DNA of 45,282 nucleotides from Chromatiales bacterium (GCA_024679535.1 JAIBDF010000006.1:1-45282), one strand, 5' to 3'; counted from the stretch's first letter, positions 7,638 to 16,888 are shown. The notes: generated by a model not told the origin, from the sequence alone. A program made the numbers and translations.

Positions 7638-8894
7638 ATGGGTGAAGTAAGCTATTCTCGCAGATCGCTGTGCTTGATCGTCGCTTGGGTGGTTGTCGCA
7701 GGCTGTGGCGGAAGCGGAAGTGGGGACACGATCGGGCCACCCCCAGCCCCACCTCCACCCCCAGCCCCACCCCCAGCCCCACCCCCACCGTCGCTGACCA
7801 CGCCGCAGATCACGACAGCAGAGGTATTCACTGCGCTCCCCGGATTCACCAGTCCGATTGCGATGAAGCAGGCGCCCGGGGATAGCTCACGCTGGTTTGT
7901 GGCGGAAAAGTCCGGCGTCATTCGAGTGTTCGCGAACGATCCCAGTTCGTCATCTTCGAGTGTCTTTTTCGATATCAGCGGCATCGTTGCGTCAACCGGC
8001 GAGGGTGGGCTGCTGGGATTTGCCTTCCACCCCAATTTCCCGGCCACGCCCGAGGTCTTCGTCTCGTATACGCGCGATGGGCCGTTCCGCTCCTTCGTAT
8101 CGCGCTTCTACAGCACCGACAATGGCCAGACGCTGAGTCCGCTCGTCGAGGATATTCTGATCGTTAATCCGCAACCGGCAACGAATCACAACGGCGGGGA
8201 CATCGCATTGGGTCCGGACGGCTACCTGTATGTGAGCTTCGGTGACGGTGGCGGGAGCGGCGATCCGAACGAGAACGGGCAGAACACCATGACTATCCAT
8301 GGCGCAATCGTTCGCATCGATGTGGAGGGCAGTTCACCTTATGAAATCCCGCCCGGCAACCCGTTTTCGTCGAATGCTGCCTGCGCTCAGGGCGTCGGGG
8401 CAGCTGCCTGCCCCGAGATATTTGCCTGGGGCTTCCGCAATCCCTGGCGCTTTTCTTTCGACGGCGTGACCGGCCGCCTGTGGGCCGGAGACGTAGGTCA
8501 AAACGCCTGGGAGGAGATCGACCTGGTTGAGGTTGGGGAAAATTACGGGTGGAATGATCGCGAAGGCGCTCATTGCTTTGACCCCGCGTCGGGTTGCGCC
8601 GATACGTTCCGTGAGCCTCATGCGGAGTATGCCCATGCGCTGGGCAGGTCGGTTACGGGAGGTCTTGTATACCGGGGCAGTGACGTCCCCGACCTCGTTG
8701 GCTGGTATGTCTTCGGGGACTTTGTTTCGGGCCGGGTGTTCGCGTTCAATGAGGACGCGCCAGCGGGCGTTACGCCGGAGGAATTGATGGCTACGAGTAT
8801 CTTAATTGTCAGTTTTGCCGAGGGTATCGACGGGGAACTGTACATCCTGGATTACGGCGTAGGCACTATCCACAAGATTGAGCGCGCGCCCTGA
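7638..8894 (+). CDS. PQQ-dependent sugar dehydrogenase-like lipoprotein
   Basis: A 418-residue soluble-glucose-dehydrogenase-type beta-propeller that would oxidise sugars or aldoses in the periplasm with PQQ. A lipoprotein signal ends VVAGC (Cys23). A Pro/Ala-rich spacer of about 20 residues follows, then the propeller with GEGGLLGFAFHPNF, NHNGGDIALGPDGYLYVSFGDGG, FAWGFRNPWRFSFD and GDVGQNAWEEID, all typical of the family (including the NHNGG His-Asn segment). GGAAG eight bases before 7638 fixes the start; ATG 7632 is the alternative. No PQQ biosynthesis genes are in the window. The true substrate is unknown. Confidence 0.88.
   Translation: MGEVSYSRRSLCLIVAWVVVAGCGGSGSGDTIGPPPAPPPPPAPPPAPPPPSLTTPQITTAEVFTALPGFTSPIAMKQAPGDSSRWFVAEKSGVIRVFANDPSSSSSSVFFDISGIVASTGEGGLLGFAFHPNFPATPEVFVSYTRDGPFRSFVSRFYSTDNGQTLSPLVEDILIVNPQPATNHNGGDIALGPDGYLYVSFGDGGGSGDPNENGQNTMTIHGAIVRIDVEGSSPYEIPPGNPFSSNAACAQGVGAAACPEIFAWGFRNPWRFSFDGVTGRLWAGDVGQNAWEEIDLVEVGENYGWNDREGAHCFDPASGCADTFREPHAEYAHALGRSVTGGLVYRGSDVPDLVGWYVFGDFVSGRVFAFNEDAPAGVTPEELMATSILIVSFAEGIDGELYILDYGVGTIHKIERAP
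7737..7789 (+). repeat. Low-complexity CCCCA/CCACC repeat encoding a Pro/Ala linker
   Basis: Reiterated CCCCAGCCCCAC-like units inside the sugar dehydrogenase gene encode a stretch of prolines and alanines between the lipid anchor and the propeller. Such a tract can change length by replication slippage in steps of three bases without breaking the frame. Confidence 0.8.
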
Positions 8895-8951
8895 CAGGCG
8901 GATTGCGATAAAATTTCGGGCTACTCCGAAAGACAGATTAAGGGACCTACC

Positions 8952-10628
8952 GTGGCTGTAAAAAGTGATATCGAAATTGCCCAGGCGGCAACGCTCAAAC
9001 CCATCCAGGAAATCGCTAACAAGCTGGGCATCCCCAACGAGGCGCTAATTCCCTATGGCCATGACAAGGCCAAGATCAGTGCTGAATTCCTTAAGAGCAT
9101 CGACAAGGAACAAGACGGCAAGCTGATCCTCGTAACGGCGGTCTCGCCGACGCCGGCCGGTGAGGGCAAGACCACGACAACGGTCGGCCTCGGCGACGCC
9201 ATGAACCTGATTGGCAAGAACACGGTGATGTGTCTGCGCGAACCCAGCCTCGGTCCGTGTTTTGGTATGAAGGGTGGTGCCGCTGGTGGCGGCTACGCGC
9301 AGGTTGTGCCGATGACCGATATCAATCTCCACTTCACTGGCGACTTCCATGCCATCGGCGCGGCGAATAACCTGCTCGCGGCGCTGATCGACAATCACAT
9401 GCACTGGGAAAACGAACTGGACATCGATCCACGCCGTGTTGCCTGGCGCCGGGTTGTGGATATGAACGACCGCGCGCTGCGGTCCGTCACATCGGGTCTC
9501 GGTGGCTACCATAACGGCGTGGTGCGTGAGGCCGGGTTTGATATCACGGTTGCGTCCGAAATTATGGCGATTTTCTGTCTGGCGACGGATCTCAAGGATC
9601 TCGAGAAGCGTCTCGGCAACATTGTGTTGGGATACACCCGCCAGAACGAACCCGTTACCGTGCGGCAACTGAACGCCCAGGGCGCGATGACCGCACTGTT
9701 GCGGGATGCGTTGCAGCCCAACCTCGTGCAAACAATGGAAAACAACCCGTCGCTTATGCACGGCGGCCCATTCGCTAATATCGCGCATGGCTGTAATTCG
9801 GTGATGGCGACCAAGGCAGGTCTCAAGCTGGCCGATTACGTTGTCACCGAGGCCGGTTTCGGTGCGGATCTTGGCGCCGAGAAGTTCCTGAATATCAAGT
9901 GCCGCAAGGCGGGCCTGTCACCTGATGCGGTCGTGCTGGTCGCAACGATTAAAGCACTCAAAATGCAGGGTGGTGTTGCCAAGACGGAACTTGGTGAAGA
10001 GAACATCGCGGCTCTCAAGAACGGCTGCAAAAACCTCGAACGGCACATGCGTAATCTTGCGAAATTTGGCGTGCCGGTCACAGTCGCTATCAACCGCTAC
10101 ACGGCGGATACCGACGCCGAAGTTGAGGTCGTCCGCGCGTTTTGCGAGGGCTTCGGCGTACGCGCCATCAACAGTACTCACTGGGCCGATGGTGGTAAGG
10201 GCACAACGGAACTTGCGGAGCACGTTGTCGAACTCTGCGATAGCGGCGCGGCACAGTTCCGTACGCTGTACGGCGATGACCTGTCACTGTGGGAGAAGAC
10301 CGCGACCATTGCCCGGGAGATTTATGGCGCGGAGGACATCATCGCTGACAAGAAGGTCCGCGAGGAGTTTGCCAGATTCGAACGGGAAGGCTACGGCAAA
10401 TACCCGATCTGCATGGCGAAAACGCAATACAGTTTCTCGACGGATCCGAACCTCCTGGGGGCGCCTTCGGGACACCACGTGCAGGTTCGTGAGATTCGCC
10501 TTGCGGCAGGTGCCGAGTTTGTGGTCGTTGTGACTGGCGCCATTATGACCATGCCTGGCCTGCCGCGCGTTCCGGCTGCGAACGCGATTTGCGTAAACGA
10601 CGATGGGCAAATTGAGGGCCTGTTCTAG
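8952..10628 (+). CDS. fhs: Formate--tetrahydrofolate ligase
   Basis: Fhs makes 10-formyl-tetrahydrofolate from formate, THF and ATP, feeding cytosolic one-carbon metabolism for purine and formyl-Met-tRNA synthesis. The 558-residue protein has the family start and the P-loop TPAGEGKTT (67-75). Later come [40 protein letters not shown] and a [15 protein letters not shown] segment, all diagnostic. Translation starts at GTG 8952 after AGGGA. The gene stands alone on its strand and its stop overlaps the convergent downstream gene by four bases. Not all Gammaproteobacteria have Fhs; those without it rely on FolD. Confidence 0.97.
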   Translation: MAVKSDIEIAQAATLKPIQEIANKLGIPNEALIPYGHDKAKISAEFLKSIDKEQDGKLILVTAVSPTPAGEGKTTTTVGLGDAMNLIGKNTVMCLREPSLGPCFGMKGGAAGGGYAQVVPMTDINLHFTGDFHAIGAANNLLAALIDNHMHWENELDIDPRRVAWRRVVDMNDRALRSVTSGLGGYHNGVVREAGFDITVASEIMAIFCLATDLKDLEKRLGNIVLGYTRQNEPVTVRQLNAQGAMTALLRDALQPNLVQTMENNPSLMHGGPFANIAHGCNSVMATKAGLKLADYVVTEAGFGADLGAEKFLNIKCRKAGLSPDAVVLVATIKALKMQGGVAKTELGEENIAALKNGCKNLERHMRNLAKFGVPVTVAINRYTADTDAEVEVVRAFCEGFGVRAINSTHWADGGKGTTELAEHVVELCDSGAAQFRTLYGDDLSLWEKTATIAREIYGAEDIIADKKVREEFARFEREGYGKYPICMAKTQYSFSTDPNLLGAPSGHHVQVREIRLAAGAEFVVVVTGAIMTMPGLPRVPAANAICVNDDGQIEGLF

Positions 10629-10957
10629 GCCTGGGCGGCGGCCGTTCGCGGGCAACCGTCGAACAAGTCTCTGTTGCTGGCGCGGAAGCTGAGCCAGTTC
10701 TCACCGTCCGTTGCCCGTGCGGCGATGAGCAGCAGAAACAACCACGTGATCATCGCGTTGTACTTGTTCGTGGCACCAACTTTCGCTGTGAGGCGGCGCA
10801 GCGCCGCATCAAACCGCGCAATTGCCTCCGCGCCCTCGTAAGTGGTCATATACAACCAGCCAACGTAAATATGCGCTTCGTGGTCGAAGCGGGCAGGGTT
10901 GATGTCACCGGCCTCGAATTTTTCTATGGTGTATTCGGTGTGTGTGCCCATGTCCAT
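10625..10957 (-). CDS. Conserved hypothetical protein with FxHxxH motif
   Basis: A 110-residue protein. [14 protein letters not shown], then a helical region and [18 protein letters not shown], resembles a widespread uncharacterised family with conserved FxHxxH, WLYL and KY-x-T patterns. The histidines could bind a metal but this is untested. GGAGGG lies six bases before the ATG at 10957. The ATG overlaps the stop of the ribbon-helix-helix-like gene (TGATG), so the two are translationally coupled. The 3' end overlaps the convergent fhs gene by four bases. The function is unknown. Confidence 0.7.
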   Translation of the reverse strand: MDMGTHTEYTIEKFEAGDINPARFDHEAHIYVGWLYMTTYEGAEAIARFDAALRRLTAKVGATNKYNAMITWLFLLLIAARATDGENWLSFRASNRDLFDGCPRTAAAQA

Positions 10958-11208
10958 CAGTCGCCCTCCACAAGTCGATGGCTGTCAATTGCGGTCAACT
11001 CGCAACCGTAAACGACCTTCAGTTGCGCAATGACGGAACGGGTTTTATCAGAAAACGGCGCTTTGCCCTCAAAAGCATGCAGGACAATCCCTTCGAGCAG
11101 ATCACCCAGGCTCAGATCGGTGTATTCAGCGAGGCCTTTCAGGACTTTGAGCAGGGACGACTCAATGCGGACACCGGTTTGGGTGCGTTTGACGACGGTA
11201 GGACTCAT
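10957..11208 (-). CDS. Putative ribbon-helix-helix DNA-binding protein
   Basis: An 83-residue protein starting MSPTVVKRTQTGVRIESSLL. A short basic beta-strand-like segment (KRTQTGVRI) followed by two helices (ESSLLKVLKGLAEYTDL and SLGDLLEGIVLHAFEG) fits the MetJ/Arc ribbon-helix-helix fold. The C-terminal third is extra. GGAG lies seven bases before the ATG. It is the first gene of a coupled pair with the FxHxxH gene, and three GGTAACA repeats lie 25-48 bp upstream of its start, a plausible autoregulatory operator. Fold assignment is by eye only. Confidence 0.65.
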   Translation of the reverse strand: MSPTVVKRTQTGVRIESSLLKVLKGLAEYTDLSLGDLLEGIVLHAFEGKAPFSDKTRSVIAQLKVVYGCELTAIDSHRLVEGD

Positions 11209-11232
11209 GGCGACACTCCATGTTGGTGAGTA

Positions 11233-11260
11233 GGTAACATGGTAACAAGGTAACAGTTAC
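11233..11260. promoter_or_regulatory. Three tandem GGTAACA repeats plus GTAAC-a-GTTAC palindrome (putative operator)
   Basis: GGTAACAT (11233-11240), GGTAACAA (11241-11248) and GGTAACAG (11249-11256) are adjacent 8-bp direct repeats with seven identical bases each. The third runs into TTAC, making the inverted repeat GTAAC-A-GTTAC (11250-11260). The site lies between the divergent RHH-like gene and the winged-helix regulator. RHH repressors typically bind short tandem repeats, so control by the neighbouring RHH-like protein is a reasonable inference. Confidence 0.55.
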
Positions 11261-11315
11261 TGTGCAAGTGATTGAATCCCGCTACAGTCCCTATGCGGCG
11301 ACAAGAGCGGGACAC

Positions 11316-13190
11316 ATGCTGACAAACGAACAGCTCGACGCGGGGTTTAAACTGGGGGATTGGGAGGTATTGCCTGCCAAGGGTCTGCTGCGCCGTGACG
11401 GCGAGGACCTGCATCCTGAACCCCTGATCCTCAAGGTGCTGGTGGCACTCGCCAGGCGTGACGGAGATGTGGTCACCAAGGACGAGTTTAACCAGGAGGT
11501 CTGGGATGGCAGGGCCTTCGGAGACGAGCCGCTGCTGCGTGCCATTTCCCTGTTGCGTGGACATTTCGAGGACACTCGGCCCTACCAGTACATCGATACA
11601 TTGCACCGCCGGGGTTATCGACTGCTAAAACGGGTGGAGCTGCATGTGAGCGATGAAAGCCCTGGGGAATCGTCCGCTCCAGCGGCGACCGAAGTCCGCC
11701 GCTGGCAGGCTATCGCTGCGTTCATAGCAGCCGGATTCTTCGCGATCGCCGCCTACATGTGGTTCCAGAACGGTGCGGAGCCCGAGCCGCGCTCGCTGGC
11801 CATCCTGCAGATCGAGAACCTTACGGGCGACCCTGACAAGGACTACGTCGTTGATGGCGTGAAAAACATCCTGGCGCAACGACTGGCAGGAATACCGAGC
11901 TTCACCATCAAGAACATTATCCTGGACTACGATGATGAGCCCCCGGAGATTGCGCGGCGTTTCAAGGTCGAATACCTCTTAAGCGGTGATGTCCAGTCGC
12001 AGAACGGGATATTGAAAGTGTCTTACCTGATCACCCTGGGCGAAAACGGGGCAACGACTGGTGGTGGTGAGGTCAGCGGCCCGGAAAGCAGTCTGTTTGA
12101 TTTGCAGGAGAGACTCGCAAAGGCGGTTCGAGATGACCTGGCCGGGCCTGCAACACAGCAACTTATTACTCAGGGCGAGCCTGATTCGGCAGCCTACAAC
12201 AGCTATATGCGTGGCATTTTTGCGCTTGAGCTTCGTTTCGACGGCGACAACCTCGAAACTGCAATCGAATTGTTTGAGGAGTCCGTTCGATTGGACGAGA
12301 ACTACGGTCCCGCCTACCTTGCCCTGGCGACGGCTTACGCGCTGGCGCACGACTACTATGGCGAACCGTTCGAGGAAATGCGTGAGCTGGCTCTGGAGAC
12401 GATCGCGAAGGGAGTGTCGGTCGATCCCAGGATTGAAGATGCCTCCTGGGCAATACATGGCCGCATTTTTCATCAGGAGAAAGAATGGAGTAAATCAGAG
12501 GCGGCATACGAGCGCGCGATCAACGCCGAAGTCGTCGATTCGAATGCCTTTAGCTGGTATTCGCGAATGCTGGCGAGCACGGGTCGTCTGGAAAAGGCGC
12601 GCGACATCGCACTGATTGGCGAGAACCTGGATCCCGACAATGCGATGGTCAACAGCCGCATCGCAATGGCCCAGACCTGGCTGGGTGATGATAGCGAGGC
12701 GTACAAGTATTTCGGGCGTTCCAATGCGCTGGGCGCAACAGGCAACCTGCACATCATGAGCAATGCCTTGCTGCTTTACCGTGATGGCAAGGCGGATGAG
12801 TCGAAAATGCTATCGCTTGCGGCGACCAAACTCACGGATACGCCCAGCTATTGGGTCGAGCCGGTCTACGAGGCGTTGGCGGATGCAGGCAAGGGTGATG
12901 CGGCACTGGCTGCAGTTAACCAGGCGTGGGAAGAGCAATTGATCATTCCGGATATCGTCCTGATCGTGCGCACCTTCCTTGGCGATCTCGATGGTGCGAT
13001 GGAGATCGCCGCATTGCTTGAAGGGGAAGGCGAAGCTTTCTCGACAGAGATGATATTCATTCCCGAACTTGCGCCACTGCGCAAACATCCGGGCTTCATG
13101 CCGCTGGTTGATCGCATTGGCATCGTCGCTTACTGGAATGAACTGGGTTGCACCTGGGACGGCGATCGCGTTCATTGTCCGACGGATTAG
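11316..13190 (+). CDS. CadC-like winged-helix regulator with TM segment and TPR domain
   Basis: A 624-residue protein. Residues about 9-105 form an OmpR/PhoB-type winged helix (FKLGDWEVLP, then KDEFNQEVWDGRAF and YIDTLHRRGYRLL). One transmembrane helix follows (about 128-148). Next is a TolB-like AILQIENLTGDPDKDYVVDGV segment and several tetratricopeptide-like repeats to the C-terminus. No receiver domain or kinase partner is present. This architecture suggests direct signal transfer from a periplasmic sensor to a cytosolic DNA-binding domain, as in CadC and ToxR. ATG 11316 is chosen at the start of homology; GTG 11262 is an alternative that overlaps no gene. Target genes and signal are unknown. 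Confidence 0.85.
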   Translation: MLTNEQLDAGFKLGDWEVLPAKGLLRRDGEDLHPEPLILKVLVALARRDGDVVTKDEFNQEVWDGRAFGDEPLLRAISLLRGHFEDTRPYQYIDTLHRRGYRLLKRVELHVSDESPGESSAPAATEVRRWQAIAAFIAAGFFAIAAYMWFQNGAEPEPRSLAILQIENLTGDPDKDYVVDGVKNILAQRLAGIPSFTIKNIILDYDDEPPEIARRFKVEYLLSGDVQSQNGILKVSYLITLGENGATTGGGEVSGPESSLFDLQERLAKAVRDDLAGPATQQLITQGEPDSAAYNSYMRGIFALELRFDGDNLETAIELFEESVRLDENYGPAYLALATAYALAHDYYGEPFEEMRELALETIAKGVSVDPRIEDASWAIHGRIFHQEKEWSKSEAAYERAINAEVVDSNAFSWYSRMLASTGRLEKARDIALIGENLDPDNAMVNSRIAMAQTWLGDDSEAYKYFGRSNALGATGNLHIMSNALLLYRDGKADESKMLSLAATKLTDTPSYWVEPVYEALADAGKGDAALAAVNQAWEEQLIIPDIVLIVRTFLGDLDGAMEIAALLEGEGEAFSTEMIFIPELAPLRKHPGFMPLVDRIGIVAYWNELGCTWDGDRVHCPTD

Positions 13191-13660
13191 TCGTCCCGTA
13201 CCTTTTGTCGTGATTTCTTGAGGTTGCCACGCCGACTCTTCGCGTCGAGACGCTTTGCCTTGGCCTTGCGTCCTGGTTTCGTCGGGATGCGCTTCTTCTT
13301 TTTCTTGCTCATCCTCGTCAGCAATTCGACAAGACGCTGCAGGGCCGCCTGCCGATTGCGGTCCTGGCTGCGGCTTTCCTGCGACTTGATAATCAGGACA
13401 CCACTCGACGAAATCCGTTGATCGCCGCTATTGAGCAGTATGCGTCGGAGTTCATCAGGCAGGGACGGGCTGTTCGCGATGTCGAATCGCAGGTGGATTG
13501 CAGTGGCGACCTTGTTCACATTCTGGCCGCCCGCACCTTGTGCTCGAACTGCCGTCATCTCGATTTCCGACAAGGGAATACGCAGCGTTGCTGTGACCTC
13601 AAGTTCGTCCAAGGGATCTCCGGCGAATATGCGATGAATATGTGAGAATGCGCCCTTCAT
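13187..13660 (-). CDS. arfB: Alternative ribosome-rescue factor ArfB (YaeJ)
   Basis: ArfB hydrolyses peptidyl-tRNA on ribosomes stalled at the end of truncated mRNA. The domain has the catalytic GGQ at 44-46 in RAQGAGGQNVNK, followed by TAIHLRFDI. The very basic tail (KKKKKRIPTKPGRKAKAKR and beyond) inserts into the empty mRNA channel. The protein has 157 residues, slightly longer than E. coli YaeJ. The extra N-terminal 20 or so residues suggest that a TTG further in could be the true start, but the ATG at 13660 is kept. It overlaps the convergent regulator gene by four bases and lies 20 bp from the divergent MFS gene. Confidence 0.92.
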   Translation of the reverse strand: MKGAFSHIHRIFAGDPLDELEVTATLRIPLSEIEMTAVRAQGAGGQNVNKVATAIHLRFDIANSPSLPDELRRILLNSGDQRISSSGVLIIKSQESRSQDRNRQAALQRLVELLTRMSKKKKKRIPTKPGRKAKAKRLDAKSRRGNLKKSRQKVRDD

Positions 13661-13680
13661 GATGCGGATCGGCAGGTTGA

Positions 13681-14889
13681 ATGCAAGTACGTAATCTCAT
13701 GGTCCTGGTGGGTTGCCAGCTGATCACTGCGACCTCCACGATTTCGCTGGTCACCCTTGGCGGCATTATCGGTACGTCACTGACCAGCAACAAGGCGCTC
13801 GTTACCCTGCCTTTATCGCTCATGGTCGTCGCAGTTGCCTCTAGCGCGATACCGGCCACGCTGCTTATGCGGCGGTTCGGCCGCCGCGGTGGTTTCATGC
13901 TGGCGTCATCGGTGGCATCTATTGGAATGTTTGTTGGTGTCATCGCGCTGCAGCAGTCCAGTTTTGTGCTGTTTTGCGTGGCGACCATGATGCTTGGCGT
14001 CAACATGGCGTTCACGCAGCAGTATCGCTATGCGGCAGCCGAGAGCGTGGCGCCGGAGTTTGTGGCACGCGCCATCTCGTTTGTTCTGCTTGGCTCGATT
14101 GGCGGGGCTTTTCTCGGTAAAGAACTGGTCACACGTGGCGCGGTCCTGATCGAGGGTATTCCCTATGCGGGCATCATGGCCGCGCTGGCCCTGTTGTTCA
14201 TCCTCCAAATACTGCTGCTGTCGATGCTGCAGGAACCGGCTGCGCACCACCAACATGATGAGCCGCACTCAGACAGACCGCTGGGAGATATCATCAGGCA
14301 GCCTGTGTTCCTCGCCGCGGTCGCCGGCGGGGTTGTGGCGTACGGCATTATGACGCTCATCATGACGGCAACGCCGCTGAGCATGCACCTGACCGATGGA
14401 TATACCATTGAGGAAACGAGCAGCGTGATTCGTGCGCATGTATTGGCGATGTATTTACCCTCATTAGTGGCCGGCTTTCTGATCGACCGGGTGGGTGTGA
14501 CATGGCTGATGATCGTTGGTGCTCTGGGTCTCCTGGCAACCTCGCTGATTGGCTTGCAGGGGCACACGTTCCTTCACTACTGGTGGGCACTGGTCCTGCT
14601 TGGCATTGGCTGGAATTTTCTGTATGTGGGCGGGACGACTTTGCTGACGTATACGTATTCCATGGCGGAGCGCTTTCGAGCGCAGGCTGTCAATGAGTTC
14701 CTGGTTTTTGGCGTGTCGGCGGCGGCCTCACTGCTGGCCGGCACGGTCATGTTTTATTTCGGATGGACGACGCTGATGCTCGTTCCCATTCCGATTCTAA
14801 TTGCAATAACCATGGCGCTGGTCGTCGTGCGCAGGGATCCTTTGCTGCAGCGACGCATCGCCAGAGTGGAGGGCGATAGGTATGACTAA
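13681..14889 (+). CDS. MFS transporter
   Basis: A 402-residue protein with about twelve hydrophobic helices and the MFS-type loop LLMRRFGRRGGF between helices 2 and 3. A His/Asp-rich cytoplasmic loop (HHQHDEPHSDR, near residue 195) separates the two halves. Weak AGG precedes the ATG. It overlaps the PLP-decarboxylase gene by eight bases, so transporter and enzyme are probably made together. The pairing suggests transport of the decarboxylase substrate or product, such as an amino acid or amine, but the sequence does not specify which. Confidence 0.88.
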   Translation: MQVRNLMVLVGCQLITATSTISLVTLGGIIGTSLTSNKALVTLPLSLMVVAVASSAIPATLLMRRFGRRGGFMLASSVASIGMFVGVIALQQSSFVLFCVATMMLGVNMAFTQQYRYAAAESVAPEFVARAISFVLLGSIGGAFLGKELVTRGAVLIEGIPYAGIMAALALLFILQILLLSMLQEPAAHHQHDEPHSDRPLGDIIRQPVFLAAVAGGVVAYGIMTLIMTATPLSMHLTDGYTIEETSSVIRAHVLAMYLPSLVAGFLIDRVGVTWLMIVGALGLLATSLIGLQGHTFLHYWWALVLLGIGWNFLYVGGTTLLTYTYSMAERFRAQAVNEFLVFGVSAAASLLAGTVMFYFGWTTLMLVPIPILIAITMALVVVRRDPLLQRRIARVEGDRYD

Positions 14890-16267
14890 GAACACACCGC
14901 TGCGAGAACTTCTTGAAAGTGCGGCGCAACGGGGTATCGACTATCGCGAATCAAGCCCCGCGCGTTCAGTTGCGGCGACGGCGGATGCTATTGCGAACGT
15001 TGCGAAGTTTATTGAGCCCATGCCGGAAAGCGGTGTCGCCGACATCTCGGTGCTGGAGCAGCTCGATGCTGTCGGCACGCCAGCGACGGTAAACATGACG
15101 GGTCCACGGTACTTCGGATTCGTGATTGGCGGCTCATTACCCGTGACGGTCGCCAGCAACTGGCTCGCGACGGCCTGGGACCAGAACGTCGGCATGCATG
15201 AGATTACGCCGGCGACAGCAACGCTTGAGCGTGTGGCAATGAACTGGATGATCGATTTGTTCGGCTTGCCCGAGGAAACCTCAGCCGCGTTCGTCACAGG
15301 TGCGACCATCGCGAACTTTGCGTCGCTCGCTGCTGCGCGCAATAAGGTGTATCGAGATGTGGGTTGGAATGTCGAGGCTGATGGCCTGATCGGTGCTCCA
15401 CCGGTCACGATTCTCGTCGGCAATGAAGTCCATCCGACAGTGATCAAGGGGATCGGGCTGCTTGGCTTCGGACGGGAGACGGTGCGACGCCTCGATGTCG
15501 ACGGCCAGGGGCGTATCGATCCGGCTAAACTGCCGTCCATCGAGGGCCCGACGATTGTGTGTACGCAGGCCGGTAACGTCAATACGGGCGCATTTGATCC
15601 TGTCGGAGATATCTGCGATGCGGTCAAACCGCACGGCGCGTGGGTGCATGTCGATGGCGCATTCGGTTTGTGGGCAGCGGCATCCCCGGATCGCGCACAT
15701 TTGTGTAAGGGCTTTCAGGCCGCTGATTCATGGGCGACCGATGCACATAAATGGCTCAACGTACCTTATGACAGTGGTCTTGCATTCGTGCGGGACGGAG
15801 CCGCACTCAAGTCTGCCATGTCCATAACGGCGGACTACCTCATGACCGAGTCGGAATTCAGAAATCCGTCCGATTACACGCCGGAGCTTTCTCGACGAGC
15901 CCGTGGTGTCGATGTGTGGGCTGCCCTGAAGTACCTGGGCAAATCCGGTGTTGCGGAGATGATTGATCGCTGTTGCAGCAACGCCAGACGTTTTGCCGCG
16001 GGACTGGAACAAGCGGGGTTCCCGGTACTAAACGACGTCGTTCTTAATCAGGTGCTTGTTTCATTCGGTGATGAAGCGCGGACACGCGGAATTATTGACG
16101 CGATTCAGGCCGACGGGACCTGTTGGTGTGGCGTGACAGTCTGGCAGGGCCAGGCGGCCATGCGCATCAGCGTCTGCAACTGGTCCACGACGCAGGACGA
16201 CGTGGACCAGAGTCTCGATGCAATTATCCGAATTGCGAAATCAGAAGTTGTAGACGAAGGCCAGTGA
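14882..16267 (+). CDS. Pyridoxal-phosphate-dependent group II decarboxylase-like protein
   Basis: A 461-residue PLP enzyme of the aromatic-L-amino-acid/glutamate decarboxylase fold. HVDGAFGLWA carries the aspartate that pairs with the pyridine nitrogen. TDAHKWLNVPYDSG carries the Schiff-base Lys290. GNEVHPTVIKGIGLLG is the segment that usually stacks on the cofactor. Length fits the family. Substrate cannot be deduced; aspartate, aromatic amino acids or others are possible, and some relatives are annotated as aminotransferases. Its 3' end overlaps the convergent outer-membrane gene by 27 bases. Confidence 0.88.
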   Translation: MTKNTPLRELLESAAQRGIDYRESSPARSVAATADAIANVAKFIEPMPESGVADISVLEQLDAVGTPATVNMTGPRYFGFVIGGSLPVTVASNWLATAWDQNVGMHEITPATATLERVAMNWMIDLFGLPEETSAAFVTGATIANFASLAAARNKVYRDVGWNVEADGLIGAPPVTILVGNEVHPTVIKGIGLLGFGRETVRRLDVDGQGRIDPAKLPSIEGPTIVCTQAGNVNTGAFDPVGDICDAVKPHGAWVHVDGAFGLWAAASPDRAHLCKGFQAADSWATDAHKWLNVPYDSGLAFVRDGAALKSAMSITADYLMTESEFRNPSDYTPELSRRARGVDVWAALKYLGKSGVAEMIDRCCSNARRFAAGLEQAGFPVLNDVVLNQVLVSFGDEARTRGIIDAIQADGTCWCGVTVWQGQAAMRISVCNWSTTQDDVDQSLDAIIRIAKSEVVDEGQ

Positions 16268-16888
16268 GATCACCGGCCAGGCCTTGAGGTCGCTCATTTC
16301 ATCTTCGAGCTGAGCGCGCTCGGCGTCGAGGATGGGCTGGAGCAGGGCCTGCTCGCCGTCGCTCAGGCTGTCCCAGTTTGTCGGTAGTAGAGTGACCGCT
16401 GGGTCGCCCTGCAAAAGCACGCCGAAATCGAGATTCAGGCCGGCCTTGCCGAACAACTCGAAGTCGAAGCCGACACCGGCGTAGGGAGCCGTGCTGTCAA
16501 ACGATGTGACGCTCTCCAGACCGACGGCATCGCCCCAGATACCACCGAGCGTTTGCGTGCTCAGCAGCTGCATTTCGTTGCCGTTGGAGAAGGCGCCTAC
16601 GGTGAAGCGGAACGGGCTGACCGGGAATTTCAGATTGGCGGTCAGGTAATAACTATCGAGCGCGAGTGTGGCGTCATAGTTGATGCCGGCGTAATCGCCG
16701 TTGTCGCTGTAATCGTACCGGTTCAGGCCCACGCGCAAGTCAAACCACGGAACGGGTGGATCCCAGCGGCCTTCCAGCCCAATACCGAGCGTGCCGGCTT
16801 TCACGCCGGCGCCGAAATCGGCGACAGCACTGCCGGATGCAAGTAACGCGATCGAAGCGAGCATCGCTTTTAATGTTCTGAATCTCAT
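16241..16888 (-). CDS. Outer-membrane beta-barrel protein (TIGR04219-like)
   Basis: A 215-residue protein with a signal peptide ending near GSAVAD. Alternating hydrophobic strands follow (for example LGIGLEGRWD, DSYYLTANLKFP, AGVGFDFELFG), and the C-terminus is aromatic (LAFVYNF), the BAM recognition signal of outer-membrane barrels. The pattern resembles the TIGR04219 barrel family, from memory. The ATG at 16888 is preferred over the TTG six codons upstream. Near the C-terminus is an Asp/Glu-rich helical insert (about residues 170-200), probably a periplasmic loop. Function unknown. Confidence 0.8.
   Translation of the reverse strand: MRFRTLKAMLASIALLASGSAVADFGAGVKAGTLGIGLEGRWDPPVPWFDLRVGLNRYDYSDNGDYAGINYDATLALDSYYLTANLKFPVSPFRFTVGAFSNGNEMQLLSTQTLGGIWGDAVGLESVTSFDSTAPYAGVGFDFELFGKAGLNLDFGVLLQGDPAVTLLPTNWDSLSDGEQALLQPILDAERAQLEDEMSDLKAWPVISLAFVYNF

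Noticed and set aside
7737..7789. Short repeated CCCCA units that look like a repeat array
   Set aside because: They are in frame and encode a Pro/Ala linker after the lipobox; there are no spacers, so this is not CRISPR.
8892..8951. Riboswitch or promoter in front of fhs
   Set aside because: A TAAAAT hexamer and a small TTTCGG/CCGAAA hairpin are visible, but no -35 at proper spacing and no known THF-riboswitch core were found in 57 bp.
10625..11208. Classical toxin-antitoxin module
   Set aside because: The order and coupling fit, but the second protein matches no toxin fold I know, so the claim is left as a possibility only.
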